A DNA stretch of 64,000 nucleotides, taken from Tragulus kanchil. Lineage: Eukaryota > Chordata > Mammalia > Artiodactyla > Tragulidae. The notes under the pieces are model-generated. The model was not told where the DNA came from. It saw nothing but the letters and a program-made list of their open reading frames with translations, and did no database searches. The stretch lies in the NCBI GenBank assembly GCA_022376925.1, contig JAIOJX010000004.1, positions 4,278,001 through 4,342,000 of the forward strand, in the 5' to 3' direction. This document shows, piece by piece, positions 11,258 through 22,130 of this stretch; positions within the stretch are counted from its first letter, which is position 1; each line of letters opens with the position of its first letter. The translations under genes were made by a program, and so were the position numbers.

Positions 11258-11841
11258 TACAGACCTACAGGCACTCCAGGGTTCACTATAGCGCTCTTTA
11301 CAATTGCCAAGGAATGAAAGCCACCCACATGCCCATCAAGAGAGGAACGGTACACCTACCCTTGGAATATTACCCAACCATTAGAAAGAATGACATGGTG
11401 TCATTTGTAGCAACATGAGTAAACCTGGAGATTTTCATACAGAATGAAGTAAGTCGGAGAAAGAGGGAGAAATCTTGTGTGACACCTCCTTTGTGTGGAA
11501 TCTAAAACGAATACAAATGAACTTATTTACAAAACAGAAACAGACTTATAAGCTTAGAGGAAGAATTTATGGTTGCTGGGGAAGAAGGATGGGGAGAAGA
11601 GACAGGGAGGTCGGGATGGACATGTACACAGCGCTATATTTAAAATGGATAACCAAAAAGGTCCAACCGTATAGCACAGGGAATTCTGCTCAGTGTTGTG
11701 TGGCAGCTTGGGTGGGAGGGAATTTGGGGGGAGAATGGATACATATGTATTGCTGAGTCCCTTTACTGTTCCCCTGAAACTGTCATAACATTGTTAATTG
11801 GCTATATTCCCATATAAAACAAAAAGTTTAAAAGTAAAAAC
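11258..11841 (+). mobile_element. L1 3' end, bovine type, 5'-truncated
   Basis: Late ORF2 remnants ('ttcactatagcgctctttac', 'cctacccttggaatattacc') run into a typical ruminant L1 3' UTR: 'gtatagcacagggaattctg', 'tgctgagtccctttactg' and 'cattgttaattggctatat'. The copy at about 12422-13005 belongs to duplication C, and a third partial copy at 13579-13765 to duplication D. Confidence 0.85.
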
Positions 11842-13005
11842 AGGCTTCCCAGGTGGTGCTGGTGGTAAAGAACCCACCTGCCAATACAAGAGACACATTG
11901 AGGGCTCTGCAATTATGAGCCAGTGCTCTGCAACGAGAGACGTCACTGCGATGGGAGGCCCACACAAGCTGAAGAATAAAAGATGGATGAAAAATAAATA
12001 AATAATCAATAAAAAGAGGTCGAATTTTAAAAAATTAAACAAACAAACAAACAAACACTATAGTAGTTAGGATCATGTTCAGGTGTGTCTAGATTTCTAT
12101 CTCAAAGAAAGAAAAACATGAGACCATAAAACAAATGTAGACAGATGTTTAGAGCAACATTTTCTATAGTAAAAAAAAAAACAACAAACAAATCAAATGT
12201 TCATTAATTGGCAAATGGCTGTGTGTGTGTGTGTATATATATATATGTTTAAAAAGATGTTCATTTTATATTACTAAATTAAAAAGCCAGTTGCAGAATA
12301 TTATATAAATATTAAAGCATTAATATAAGTACAATTTACATATATTTTTCAGCTTTACTGAGGCATAACTGACAAATAAAATTGTAAGATATTTAAAGAG
12401 TAAAAAAAAAAAAAAACTGTATACAGACCTACAGGCACTCCAGGGTTCACTATAGCGCTCTTTACAATTGCCAAGGAATGAAAGCCACCCACATGCCCAT
12501 CAAGAGAGGAACGGTACACCTACCCTTGGAATATTACCCAACCATTAGAAAGAATGACATGGTGTCATTTGTAGCAACATGAGTAAACCTGGAGATTTTC
12601 ATACAGAATGAAGTAAGTCGGAGAAAGAGGGAGAAATCTTGTGTGACACCTCCTTTGTGTGGAATCTAAAACGAATACAAATGAACTTATTTACAAAACA
12701 GAAACAGACTTATAAGCTTAGAGGAAGAATTTATGGTTGCTGGGGAAGAAGGATGGGGAGAAGAGACAGGGAGGTCGGGATGGACATGTACACAGCGCTA
12801 TATTTAAAATGGATAACCAAAAAGGTCCAACCGTATAGCACAGGGAATTCTGCTCAGTGTTGTGTGGCAGCTTGGGTGGGAGGGAATTTGGGGGGAGAAT
12901 GGATACATATGTATTGCTGAGTCCCTTTACTGTTCCCCTGAAACTGTCATAACATTGTTAATTGGCTATATTCCCATATAAAACAAAAAGTTTAAAAGTA
13001 AAAAC

Positions 13006-13217
13006 AGGCTTCCCAGGTGGTGCTGGTGGTAAAGAACCCACCTGCCAATACAAGAGACACAGATTTGATTCCCGGGTTGGGACGGTCCCACGGAGTAGGG
13101 AATGGCAACTCACTCTAGTTTTCTTGCCTGGAGAATCCCATGGACAAAGGAGCCTGGTGGGCTGCAGCCCATAGGGTCCCAAAGAGTCAGACACAACTGA
13201 AGCGACTTAGCATGCGT
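13006..13217 (+). mobile_element. Bov-tA SINE, full length
   Basis: Bovid-specific SINE with a tRNA-Glu-like head ('aggcttcccaggtggtgctg') and a BovB-derived body: 'cttgcctggagaatcccatg', 'gtcagacacaactgaagc' and 'gacttagcatgc'. It follows an L1 3' end. Its 5' end alone is seen at 11842-11897, and a full duplicate at 13766-13977. Confidence 0.95.
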
Positions 13218-14524
13218 GAGTGGCTGATTTATGTTAATGTATGGCAGAAACCAACAAAACACCGTAAAGCAAAAATCCTCCATTTAAAAGTAAAACAAAT
13301 AATGAAATACTGATATTTGCAGCAACATGGATGAACTGAGAGATTCTCTTACAAAAGAATGTTGAGATACAAAAGAGAAATATCATTTATATCTCATAGG
13401 CAGAATGGAAAACATGATATAAATGTACTTTTTCACAAAAAAGAAAGAAGCTAAGATATGGAAGACAAATCTATGGTCACTAAAGGAGAAGTGAAAGGAT
13501 GGAAAAACTTTGATGGGGAGGAATAATTTTGGAGATTGGAATCAACACATATACACTACTATATGTATAACAGATAACCAAAAGGTCCAACCGTATAGCA
13601 CAGGGAATTCTGCTCAGTGTTGTGTGGCAGCTTGGGTGGGAGGGAATTTGGGGGGAGAATGGATACATATGTATTGCTGAGTCCCTTTACTGTTCCCCTG
13701 AAACTGTCATAACATTGTTAATTGGCTATATTCCCATATAAAACAAAAAGTTTAAAAGTAAAAACAGGCTTCCCAGGTGGTGCTGGTGGTAAAGAACCCA
13801 CCTGCCAATACAAGAGACACAGATTTGATTCCCGGGTTGGGACGGTCCCACGGAGTAGGGAATGGCAACTCACTCTAGTTTTCTTGCCTGGAGAATCCCA
13901 TGGACAAAGGAGCCTGGTGGGCTGCAGCCCATAGGGTCCCAAAGAGTCAGACACAACTGAAGCGACTTAGCATGCGTGAGTGGCTGATTTATGTTAATGT
14001 ATGGCAGAAACCAACAAAACACCGTAAAGCAAAAATCCTCCATTTAAAAGTAAAACAAATAATGAAATACTGATATTTGCAGCAACATGGATGAACTGAG
14101 AGATTCTCTTACAAAAGAATGTTGAGATACAAAAGAGAAATATCATTTATATCTCATAGGCAGAATGGAAAACATGATATAAATGTACTTTTTCACAAAA
14201 AAGAAAGAAGCTAAGATATGGAAGACAAATCTATGGTCACTAAAGGAGAAGTGAAAGGATGGAAAAACTTTGATGGGGAGGAATAATTTTGGAGATTGGA
14301 ATCAACACATATACACTACTATATGTATAACAGATAACTAACAGGACCTACCATATAGCACAGGGGACTCAGTATGCTGTATTAGCCTACATTGGAAAAG
14401 AATATAAAACCGAGTGGATATATGTATAACTGATTCACTTATCAGTGCTTATATACTTACTTCAGGTGCTGTACACATGAAACTGATACAAGATCGTTAA
14501 TCAACTATACCCCAGTATAAAGTT
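13218..14524 (+). mobile_element. L1-derived array unit, copy 2 tail (3' end)
   Basis: L1 3' tail with 'gcagcaacatggatgaactg', 'ttggagattggaatcaacac' and 'actgattcacttatcagtgc', ending 'caactataccccagtataaag' shortly before the next unit. The part between 13573 and 14332 is the second copy of duplication D. Confidence 0.65.
13766..13977 (+). mobile_element. Bov-tA SINE (duplicate of 13006-13217)
   Basis: Copy produced by duplication D. I see no base differences from its partner. Confidence 0.9.
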
Positions 14525-14739
14525 AAAAATATAAAATATCTCAGAATTCAACCACAGAGGTGAACGGCTTCTACCCTGGAACTCTAAAACATTGCTTAAA
14601 TTAAAGAGGACCTAAATAAATGGAAAACAACTCATGTTTGAAGATCAGAACACTGAACACTGTTCAAATAACAATACTATCCAGAACAATACACAGACTC
14701 AATTTGATCCCTATTCAATTCAGAGTTTCCTACTTTGTT

Positions 14740-15062
14740 TTTTTTAATTAATTAATTTTTGGCTGTTCTGGGTTCACTGCTGCCACAGGCTCTTCTCTAG
14801 TTGCAGGGAGTGGGGGCTCCTCTCTAGTGAGGTGAGCAGGCTTCTTGTTGTGGTGACTTCTCTTGCTGTGGAACTCGGACTCTAAGGCACACGGGCTTCA
14901 GTAGTTGTGGCTCATGGGCTCAACAGTTGTAGCTCTGAGACTGTAGAGCATAGGCTCAATAGTTGTGTCTCAAGAGCTTAGATCCTCCTGGATCAGGGAT
15001 CGACCTCGTGTCTCCTGAATTGGCGGATGAATTCTTTACCACTGAGCTACCAGAGAAGCCTT
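14740..15062 (-). mobile_element. CHR-type long SINE, antisense
   Basis: Starts with 'ttaattaattaatttttggc' (reverse of the A-rich tail) and ends 'gagctaccagagaagcct' (reverse of the SINE head). It interrupts L1 array copy 3. The duplicate is at 15832-16154. Confidence 0.85.
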
Positions 15063-15831
15063 GTTGTTGTTTTTTGAATCAGGAAATAAAATCTAATATT
15101 CATATATGTCAAGAAATGCTGAATGACTGAAATAATACTGCAGAAGTGTGTTACTGCATTTGCATAGACACACAGACCATGAAATAGACCTTGAACCCAG
15201 AAACAAACCCTCAAGCTAAGAACTACAAATGAAAACATAGACACACATCTCTATCACTTTGGGCTTGCTTATGGATCCTTAAATATGACACCAAAGGCAT
15301 AGGAAAAAAACGAAAATTAAACACGCTGGTCGCTCAAAAGCAATTAAAGGAGAAGTGAAAGGATGAAAAACAGGGGAGGAATAATTTTGGAGATTGGAAC
15401 AACACATATACATACTATATGTATAACAGATATAACAGACTACCATATAGCACAGGGGACTCAGTATGCTGTATTAGCCTACATTGGAAAAGAATATAAA
15501 ACCGAGTGGATATATGTATAACTGATTCACTTATCAGTGCTTATATACTTACTTCAGGTGCTGTACACATGAAACTGATACAAGATCGTTAATCAACTAT
15601 ACCCCAGTATAAAGTTAAAAATATAAAATATCTCAGAATTCAACCACAGAGGTGAACGGCTTCTACCCTGGAACTCTAAAACATTGCTTAAATTAAAGAG
15701 GACCTAAATAAATGGAAAACAACTCATGTTTGAAGATCAGAACACTGAACACTGTTCAAATAACAATACTATCCAGAACAATACACAGACTCAATTTGAT
15801 CCCTATTCAATTCAGAGTTTCCTACTTTGTT

Positions 15832-16154
15832 TTTTTTAATTAATTAATTTTTGGCTGTTCTGGGTTCACTGCTGCCACAGGCTCTTCTCTAGTTGCAGGG
15901 AGTGGGGGCTCCTCTCTAGTGAGGTGAGCAGGCTTCTTGTTGTGGTGACTTCTCTTGCTGTGGAACTCGGACTCTAAGGCACACGGGCTTCAGTAGTTGT
16001 GGCTCATGGGCTCAACAGTTGTAGCTCTGAGACTGTAGAGCATAGGCTCAATAGTTGTGTCTCAAGAGCTTAGATCCTCCTGGATCAGGGATCGACCTCG
16101 TGTCTCCTGAATTGGCGGATGAATTCTTTACCACTGAGCTACCAGAGAAGCCTT
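15832..16154 (-). mobile_element. CHR-type long SINE (duplicate of 14740-15062)
   Basis: Near-identical copy from duplication E. Confidence 0.85.
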
Positions 16155-16727
16155 GTTGTTGTTTTTTGAATCAGGAAATAAAATCTAATATTCATATATG
16201 TCAAGAAATGCTGAATGACTGAAATAATACTGCAGAAGTGTGTTACTGCATTTGCATAGACACACAGACCATGAAATAGACCTTGAACCCAGAAACAAAC
16301 CCTCAAGCTAAGAACTACAAATGAAAACATAGACACACATCTCTATCACTTTGGGCTTGCTTATGGATCCTTAAATATGACACCAAAGGCATAGGAAAAA
16401 AACGAAAATTAAACACGCTGGTCCTCAAAAGAATTAAAAACTCCCATGCATCACAGGACATTCTCTCAAGTGTAGAAAGACAGTTTAGAGGATGGCAGAA
16501 AATGTCGGCAAGCCACAGGCCTGCTATAGGCTTAAGATCCAGAGTATGTAAAGGATGCCAACAACACCATTCAAAAGTGGTCCAGAAACCTGAAGAAGAC
16601 ATAGAAATGGTCAACGACACATGAACACATGCTCAGCATCGCTCATTATTAAAGAAATGCACATCAGAACTACAATAAGATATCGTCACACACATCAGAA
16701 TGGCCGTCATCAAAAAATGTACAAACA

Positions 16728-16996
16728 GGGCTTCCCTGGTGGTCCAGTGGGTAAGGACACCGCCTTGCAGTGCAGGGGGCGCCGGTGTGATCCCTGGCCT
16801 GGGAAGATCCCACGTGCCGTGGAGCGGCTGGACCGATGGGTCCAACTACCAAGTCAGAGCTCTGGAGCGCATGCGCCCAGAGCCGGTGCTCTGCAGTGAC
16901 AGAGGCCACCGTGCTGGGAGGCCCACACAGGCCAAAGAACAAAGATGGATGAAAATAGATAAATGAAAGACCAATAGAAGTGGCCAAAAAAAAAGG
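16728..16996 (+). mobile_element. CHR-type SINE
   Basis: Sense SINE with head 'gggcttccctggtggtcc' and tail 'gaccaatagaagtggcc' plus poly-A. It is flanked by an imperfect target-site duplication: aaaaatgtacaaaca (to 16727) and aaaaatctacaaaca (16997-17011). Confidence 0.9.
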
Positions 16997-17817
16997 AAAA
17001 ATCTACAAACATATGTTGGAGAGGGTGCAGAGAAAAGGGAACTCTCCTACACTAACTGGTGGGAATGTAAATGGGTACAACTATGATGGAGAAGAATATG
17101 GAGGTTCCTTTAAAAGCTATATATAGAAATACCATATGAGCAGCAATCCCACTGTAAGGCATATATCTGAACAAATCCATTATTCCAAAAGATACATGGC
17201 CCCTGGGTGTCACTTCTTCATTGTTAATAATAGCTACGACAGGGAAGCCACCAAAGTATCTATCGACAGACAAATGGGTAAAGAAGTGGTACACACATGC
17301 AATGGAATATTTCTCAGCCATAAAAATGAACAGAATAGTGCTATTGGCAGCAACCATGAATGGACACAGAGATTCTCATAGCCAGTGATGTAAGTCAGAC
17401 AGAAAATGATGAATATCCTATGGTATCACTTATATGCAAAATCTAAAAATCTGGTACAAATGAACTTATTTACAAAATAGAAATACACTCACAGATATAG
17501 AAAACAAACCTATATAGTTACCAGAGAGGAAAGTAAGGGGTGGCCAGGAAGGAACAAGTTAGGAGACTGGCATCAACATACACATAGTACTATAGATATA
17601 TGTAATATATACACACACAGACATATTTATATAATACAGTAACTCATATAGGACCTACTATACAGCACAGGGACTCTACTCAGTATTCTGCATTAACCCC
17701 TAGGTGAAAAAATTCTACAGCAAATTGGCTATATGTATAACTAATTTAATTTGTTGTATGCCTGAAACTGATAGAACATTGCACATCAACTATACTCTGT
17801 TAAAAATTTAAAAATAG

Positions 17818-18060
17818 GGCTTCCCTGGTGGCCCAATGGGTAAAGAGTCTGCCTTGCAGTGCAAGGGGCACTGGTTTGATCCCTGGCCCAGGAAGATCCC
17901 ACATGCCCTGGAGTAGATGGACCAGTGTGTCCAATTATGAGTCAGTGTTCTGCAACAAGAGAGGCCACTGCAATGGGAGGCCCACACAGGCCAAAGAATA
18001 AAAGATGGATGAAAAATAAACAAATAGAAAACCAATAAAAGAGGCCAAACTGTAAATAAA
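17818..18060 (+). mobile_element. CHR-type SINE
   Basis: Sense SINE, head 'gggcttccctggtggccc', ending in an A-rich tail at about 18050. It is inserted at the junction between array copies 3 and 4, as another SINE (7612-7890) is between copies 1 and 2. Confidence 0.9.
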
Positions 18061-18301
18061 TAAAAATTAAAAATAATGCAAAATATTTCAGTATTTAATC
18101 AAAGATGTGAAAGGCTTTTACCTTGAAAGCTCTAAAACATTTCTTAACAAGAACCTAAATAATTGGAAAATAACACATGTTAAAGAATTAGAATGCTTAA
18201 TATTGTTCAAATAACAATAATTTTCAGAACAAAGGCATATTCAATTCAATCCCTAATAAATCTGAGAGGTTTTTCTTTATTAGAGATTAGAAGAAATCCT
18301 A

Positions 18302-18340
<39 letters not shown>

Positions 18341-18341
18341 T
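18302..18341. repeat. (TA)n(CA)n microsatellite
   Basis: Alternating TA units followed by CA units inside the L1-derived unit. Confidence 0.9.
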
Positions 18342-18700
18342 GTAGGTCCAAGGGGCCTCAAAGAGCCAAAATAATGTAGAAAACGTGTGATACTACATTC
18401 GCATAGACATCAGGGAAATTATTTTAGTCATAAGGAAATTCAAATCAAAACTGCTTCATACCTGATAGAATGGCTTTAGGGCTTTTAACTAATAAAGAAG
18501 TCTGGCTGAGGATGTTGAGAAATTTGAACCATCACACATTTCGGTGGGTCTCTAAAAATGGTACAGCTTCCATGGTAAACAGTTCCTCAGAGAGTTAAAG
18601 TAGCCTAGGACGAGAGAACTGAAGTGTCCCTCAAGAGTTGAACAGATAAAATGTGAAGAATACATACAGTGAAAGGCTTCTATCAAGAAAACATATGACA

Positions 18701-19042
18701 GGGGCTTCCCCTGGTGGTCCAGTGGGTAAAGACACTGCCTTGCAGTGCAAGGGGTGCCGGTTCAATCCCTGGCCTGGGAAGATCCCACGTGCCGCGCAGC
18801 GGCTGGACCCATGTGTCCAATTACCTAGCCGGAGCTCTGGCGCGCATGTGCTCAGAGCCGGTGCTCTGCAACAACAGTGGCCACTGCAATGGGAGGCCCA
18901 CAGGAGCCAAGGAACAAAGACGGATGAAAATAGAAAAATAAAAGACCAATAGAAGTGGCCCGCCCATCCCCCTCCCTCCCCACCCCACCCTCCAAAAGAT
19001 AAATTAAAAAAAAAAAAGTTGCAAAAAAAAAAAGAGAGAGAG
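18701..19042 (+). mobile_element. CHR-type SINE with long C- and A-rich tail
   Basis: Sense SINE with head 'ggggcttcccctggtggtcc'. Its tail contains a C-rich run (about 18961-18995) and A runs ending in (ag)n. The 11-bp sequence aacatatgaca flanks it exactly (18690-18700 and 19043-19053). The target was L1 array copy 4. Confidence 0.92.
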
Positions 19043-19114
19043 AACATATGACATTTGGTGCATGTTACAGGGGGAATTCGCCTTGAGAATATCATACTAA
19101 GTGAAATAAGCCAG

Positions 19115-19640
19115 TGTAGGGCTGCACCCTGCCAGTCCCCAAGGCTTGTAGATATTTGCCCAGCCTGGAGACAGAAGGAAGAGCTGTGAGACAGAGATGA
19201 AGACTTTGTGGATGGGGAATAATCCACGTCCAAAGTTAAGGACCCTAGATGACAGGTAGGGCATGGCAGCAGCTTGCTGCTCACGGGAGGAAGTGACGTC
19301 AGGTTGGCTCATCAGTTATCAGGGAAACCAGGAGCTAGGCCACCTCTGTCACAGCCCCACGGGTGCATGGCCATCCCAGGACAGGCATTTCCCTTTAATG
19401 ACCCAGCAGTTGGAGCCGCGCTGGCCTGAGGATTAGAAGCATCACTAGCTGGAGCAGAAGGTGCCCAAGAGGAGGAGAAGAGCCATCTCAAGTGGCTAGA
19501 CAACACACTCCAGCCCTCTGCACCCTGCACGACCCTTACCACCTTGGCCCCCTCTTCAGGCATTAGCCTGTCCTGAGATTCTGGTATGTGCAGGTGCACC
19601 ACAGCCAAACAACACAAACGCAATTCAGGTAACAGCAGAT
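19115..19640 (+). mobile_element. LTR-like repeat, member 1
   Basis: Starts TGTAGGGCTG directly after L1 sequence ending 'aagccag'. The part from about 19270 to 19470 ('gaggaagtgacgtcag', 'ccaggagctaggccacct', 'cctgaggattagaa') is matched by 20500-20665 with clear divergence. The TG start and abrupt insertion into L1 suggest a retroviral LTR, but I found no convincing 3' boundary or target-site duplication. Confidence 0.45.
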
Positions 19641-20304
19641 AGAGTGCCTAGAGTTCAAGAGGCGGGCAAACTTTGGAGCCCGGCGCCTATCGGGTCAATT
19701 TTTCATGGAATTCGAGGAGGACGACATGGGCATCGCACTGTAGACCCAGCAATCAAACTCATTTCACAGTGACGCCACCACTGTCCCCTAGTCACCAAAC
19801 AGATTCCCTCCCCTCAGACGACAGATCGTAACTGACCAGACAGGACCAGCAGGGCCTTCCTGGGGTAGAGACCCTCCATGACCTCCGCCCATCTCTTCAC
19901 AGAAAAACTTGAGCCTCCGCGGCTTTCCTTGAGTTCCAAAGAATAAATTTAACCAGACAAGATGCAGAAACAAAAACAGTCAAACAAGACAAAATAATAA
20001 TTTAACCATTAAACAAAAGCAAGGGCCTTTAGCTCCTCCTCAGGGGCTATAGATAATATTCTGAGCCAAATCCTTTGAGCTGTTTGCAGATATTGAAGGT
20101 CGATGATACTGACTTTTAATTACCTTGTGTGGCTGCTTAGTCACTCAGTCGTGTCCATGGTACCACCAACCAATCAGAAGAATGCCCATGAGCTGATCAC
20201 ACATCCAGTGACCCTCTCCCTCTCCCCCTTCCCCTGTCTTTAAAAACCTTTCCCTGAAATATACTGGAGAATTTGGGCCTTTTGAGCAATAGCTGCATCC
20301 CAAC
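19641..20304 (+). repeat. Probable ERV/LTR-derived sequence
   Basis: Contains an AATAAA signal (about 19941), a CCAAT-type motif ('accaatcagaag', about 20169) and a 'tttaaaaacc' TATA-like motif (about 20240) followed by 'gagaatttgggcc'. The combination resembles another LTR promoter region. It has no open frame. The assignment is tentative. 19964 onward is duplicated in F. Confidence 0.4.
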
Positions 20305-20800
20305 AAGCGTTATAGCTGCCCAGCCTTGAGACTGTAAAAAGGGTCTGGAGACAGTGACAGAGACATCAATGGCTTATTGGACAAGGGATTCAACGCGTCT
20401 AAAACAAACGGGCCTGGAGCCTCACCCTCACTGCGAATGGCAGCCGGCAGGCGGGACATGACAAGCAACCAGAGTTACTGTGAGGAGATAGAGGCCATCA
20501 CTTACAGGAGGAAGTGACGTCAGTTGGCTCATCGGTTACCAGGGAAACCAGGAGCTAGGCCACCTCCCTCACAGCTCCTCAGTTTCATGGCCGTTCCCGG
20601 ACAGACGTTTGCCTTTAAGAACCTAACTGTTGGAGCCGCTCTGGCCTGAGGATTAGAACAGTCACTGGGGCAGGGGCTGAGCATGCTCAGCTGAGGAGGT
20701 GTTGGAGCCGCAGGGCAGGTGGAGCAGCAGATGAGCGAGAGCGGGAGAGCAGCGGCCCGAGCGCACAGGCAGACGCGCAAGAGGCCAAGTACTGCAGGAT
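20305..20800 (+). mobile_element. LTR-like repeat, member 2
   Basis: Diverged relative of 19115-19640 in the same orientation. It shares 'gcccagcctt', 'gaggaagtgacgtcag', 'ccaggagctaggccacct' and 'cctgaggattagaa' in the same order. It ends somewhere before the L1 3' sequence at about 20810. A near-identical copy at 21447-21941 is due to duplication F. Confidence 0.45.
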
Positions 20801-20809
20801 TCCCCACAC

Positions 20810-20989
20810 GAAACATCCAGAATGGGGAGATTCACAGGACCAGAAAGTAAACCAGAGGTTACCCGAGGCTGAAGGAAGCAGAAACGGGTGCAGAATTCCT
20901 GCTTGGGGTGATGGAAAAACGTTACAAACAGAGTGAGGGTTGCACAACCCTGGGAGTGTAATTTATGCTTAAAAGTGGTTTAAAATGCA
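20810..20989 (+). mobile_element. Old L1 3' end, first part
   Basis: 'aatggggagattcacagg', 'gcttggggtgatggaaaa' and 'ggttgcacaaccctgggag' follow the 3' end of old mammalian L1 (L1M type). It resumes after the SINE with 'aaattttatattgtat' and 'cacaataaaaatgc' (22257-22300 in the second copy). Further copies at about 21950 and 23166 come from duplications F and G. Confidence 0.65.
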
Positions 20990-21093
20990 GACTTCCCTGG
21001 CAGTCCAGTGGTTGGGACTCCATGCTTCGATGGCAGGGGCCATGGATTTGATCCCTGGTCAGGGAACGAAGATCCCACATGGTGTGGCCAAAA
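20990..21093 (+). mobile_element. Short CHR-type SINE
   Basis: 'gacttccctggcagtccag' to 'cacatggtgtggcc' plus poly-A, the short monomer form. In the second copy (22131-22246) it is flanked by ttaaaatgca on both sides (22121-22130 and 22247-22256), a 10-bp target-site duplication. Another copy is at 23272-23380. Confidence 0.85.
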
Positions 21094-22130
21094 AAACTGA
21101 AATAAGCAGAAACAAAAACAGTCAAACAAGACAAAATAATAATTTAACCATTAAACAAAAGCAAGGGCCTTTAGCTCCTCCTCAGGGGCTATAGATAATA
21201 TTCTGAGCCAAATCCTTTGAGCTGTTTGCAGATATTGAAGGTCGATGATACTGACTTTTAATTACCTTGTGTGGCTGCTTAGTCACTCAGTCGTGTCCAT
21301 GGTACCACCAACCAATCAGAAGAATGCCCATGAGCTGATCACACATCCAGTGACCCTCTCCCTCTCCCCCTTCCCCTGTCTTTAAAAACCTTTCCCTGAA
21401 ATATACTGGAGAATTTGGGCCTTTTGAGCAATAGCTGCATCCCAACAAGCGTTATAGCTGCCCAGCCTTGAGACTGTAAAAAGGGTCTGGAGACAGTGAC
21501 AGAGACATCAATGGCTTATTGGACAAGGGATTCAACGCGTCTAAAACAAACGGGCCTGGAGCCTCACCCTCACTGCGAATGGCAGCCGGCAGGCGGGACA
21601 TGACAAGCAACCAGAGTTACTGTGAGGAGATAGAGGCCATCACTTACAGGAGGAAGTGACGTCAGTTGGCTCATCGGTTACCAGGGAAACCAGGAGCTAG
21701 GCCACCTCCCTCACAGCTCCTCAGTTTCATGGCCGTTCCCGGACAGACGTTTGCCTTTAAGAACCTAACTGTTGGAGCCGCTCTGGCCTGAGGATTAGAA
21801 CAGTCACTGGGGCAGGGGCTGAGCATGCTCAGCTGAGGAGGTGTTGGAGCCGCAGGGCAGGTGGAGCAGCAGATGAGCGAGAGCGGAGAGCAGCGGCCCG
21901 AGCGCACAGGCAGACGCGCAAGAGGCCAAGTACTGCAGGATTCCCCACACGAAACATCCAGAATGGGGAGATTCACAGGACCAGAAAGTAAACCAGAGGT
22001 TACCCGAGGCTGAAGGAAGCAGAAACGGGTGCAGAATTCCTGCTTGGGGTGATGGAAAAACGTTACAAACAGAGTGAGGGTTGCACAACCCTGGGAGTGT
22101 AATTTATGCTTAAAAGTGGTTTAAAATGCA

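Larger units (their letters stand above)
10747..13061. repeat. Tandem duplication C (unit about 1164 bp)
   Basis: 10747-11897 is repeated at 11911-13061. A short non-matching stretch (11898-11910) sits between the copies. The first copy breaks off inside a Bov-tA SINE and restarts inside a CHR-type SINE, so the join makes a chimeric SINE at about 11842-11950. Confidence 0.95.
12812..14338. repeat. Tandem duplication D (unit about 760 bp)
   Basis: 12812-13572 is repeated at 13573-14332. The join is at gataac (13573-13578), which both parents share because both breakpoints are homologous positions in two diverged L1 3' UTRs (at 12812 and 14333). It is the only short unit of the fourteen and the only one whose breakpoints are clearly homologous. 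Confidence 0.95.
14241..16437. repeat. Tandem duplication E (unit about 1.1 kb)
   Basis: 14241-15344 is repeated at 15345-16437. The first 100 bases of the second copy (15345-15445) have many small deletions relative to 14241-14352. The rest is near-identical. The last bases of the first copy (about 15329-15344) also carry extra bases relative to the second. Errors crowd at the join. Confidence 0.95.
14525..17816 (+). mobile_element. L1-derived array unit, copy 3
   Basis: The most complete array copy. It enters at 'atatctcagaattcaaccac' and passes the 'cactgaacactgttcaaat' and 'aatgctgaatgactgaaat' blocks. It continues through 'aacacatgctcagcatcgc' (16624), 'ggaactctcctacactaac' and 'ggaatatttctcagccat' to a 3' end at about 17805. 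Subtracting duplication E and two SINEs leaves about 1.6 kb. There are no open frames. Confidence 0.7.
18061..19114 (+). mobile_element. L1-derived array unit, copy 4 (decayed)
   Basis: Enters at 'atatttcagtatttaatc' like the other copies and continues with 'aagctctaaaacatttctt' and 'caaatcaaaactgcttcat' blocks to 'aagtgaaataagccag' (19097-19114), where an LTR-like sequence begins. It is strongly diverged. An (at)n(ac)n microsatellite lies at about 18302-18341. Confidence 0.6.

Noticed and set aside
18631..19284. 217-codon frame on the - strand
   Set aside because: It reads through the antisense of a CHR-type SINE with its C- and A-rich tail and an L1 relic.
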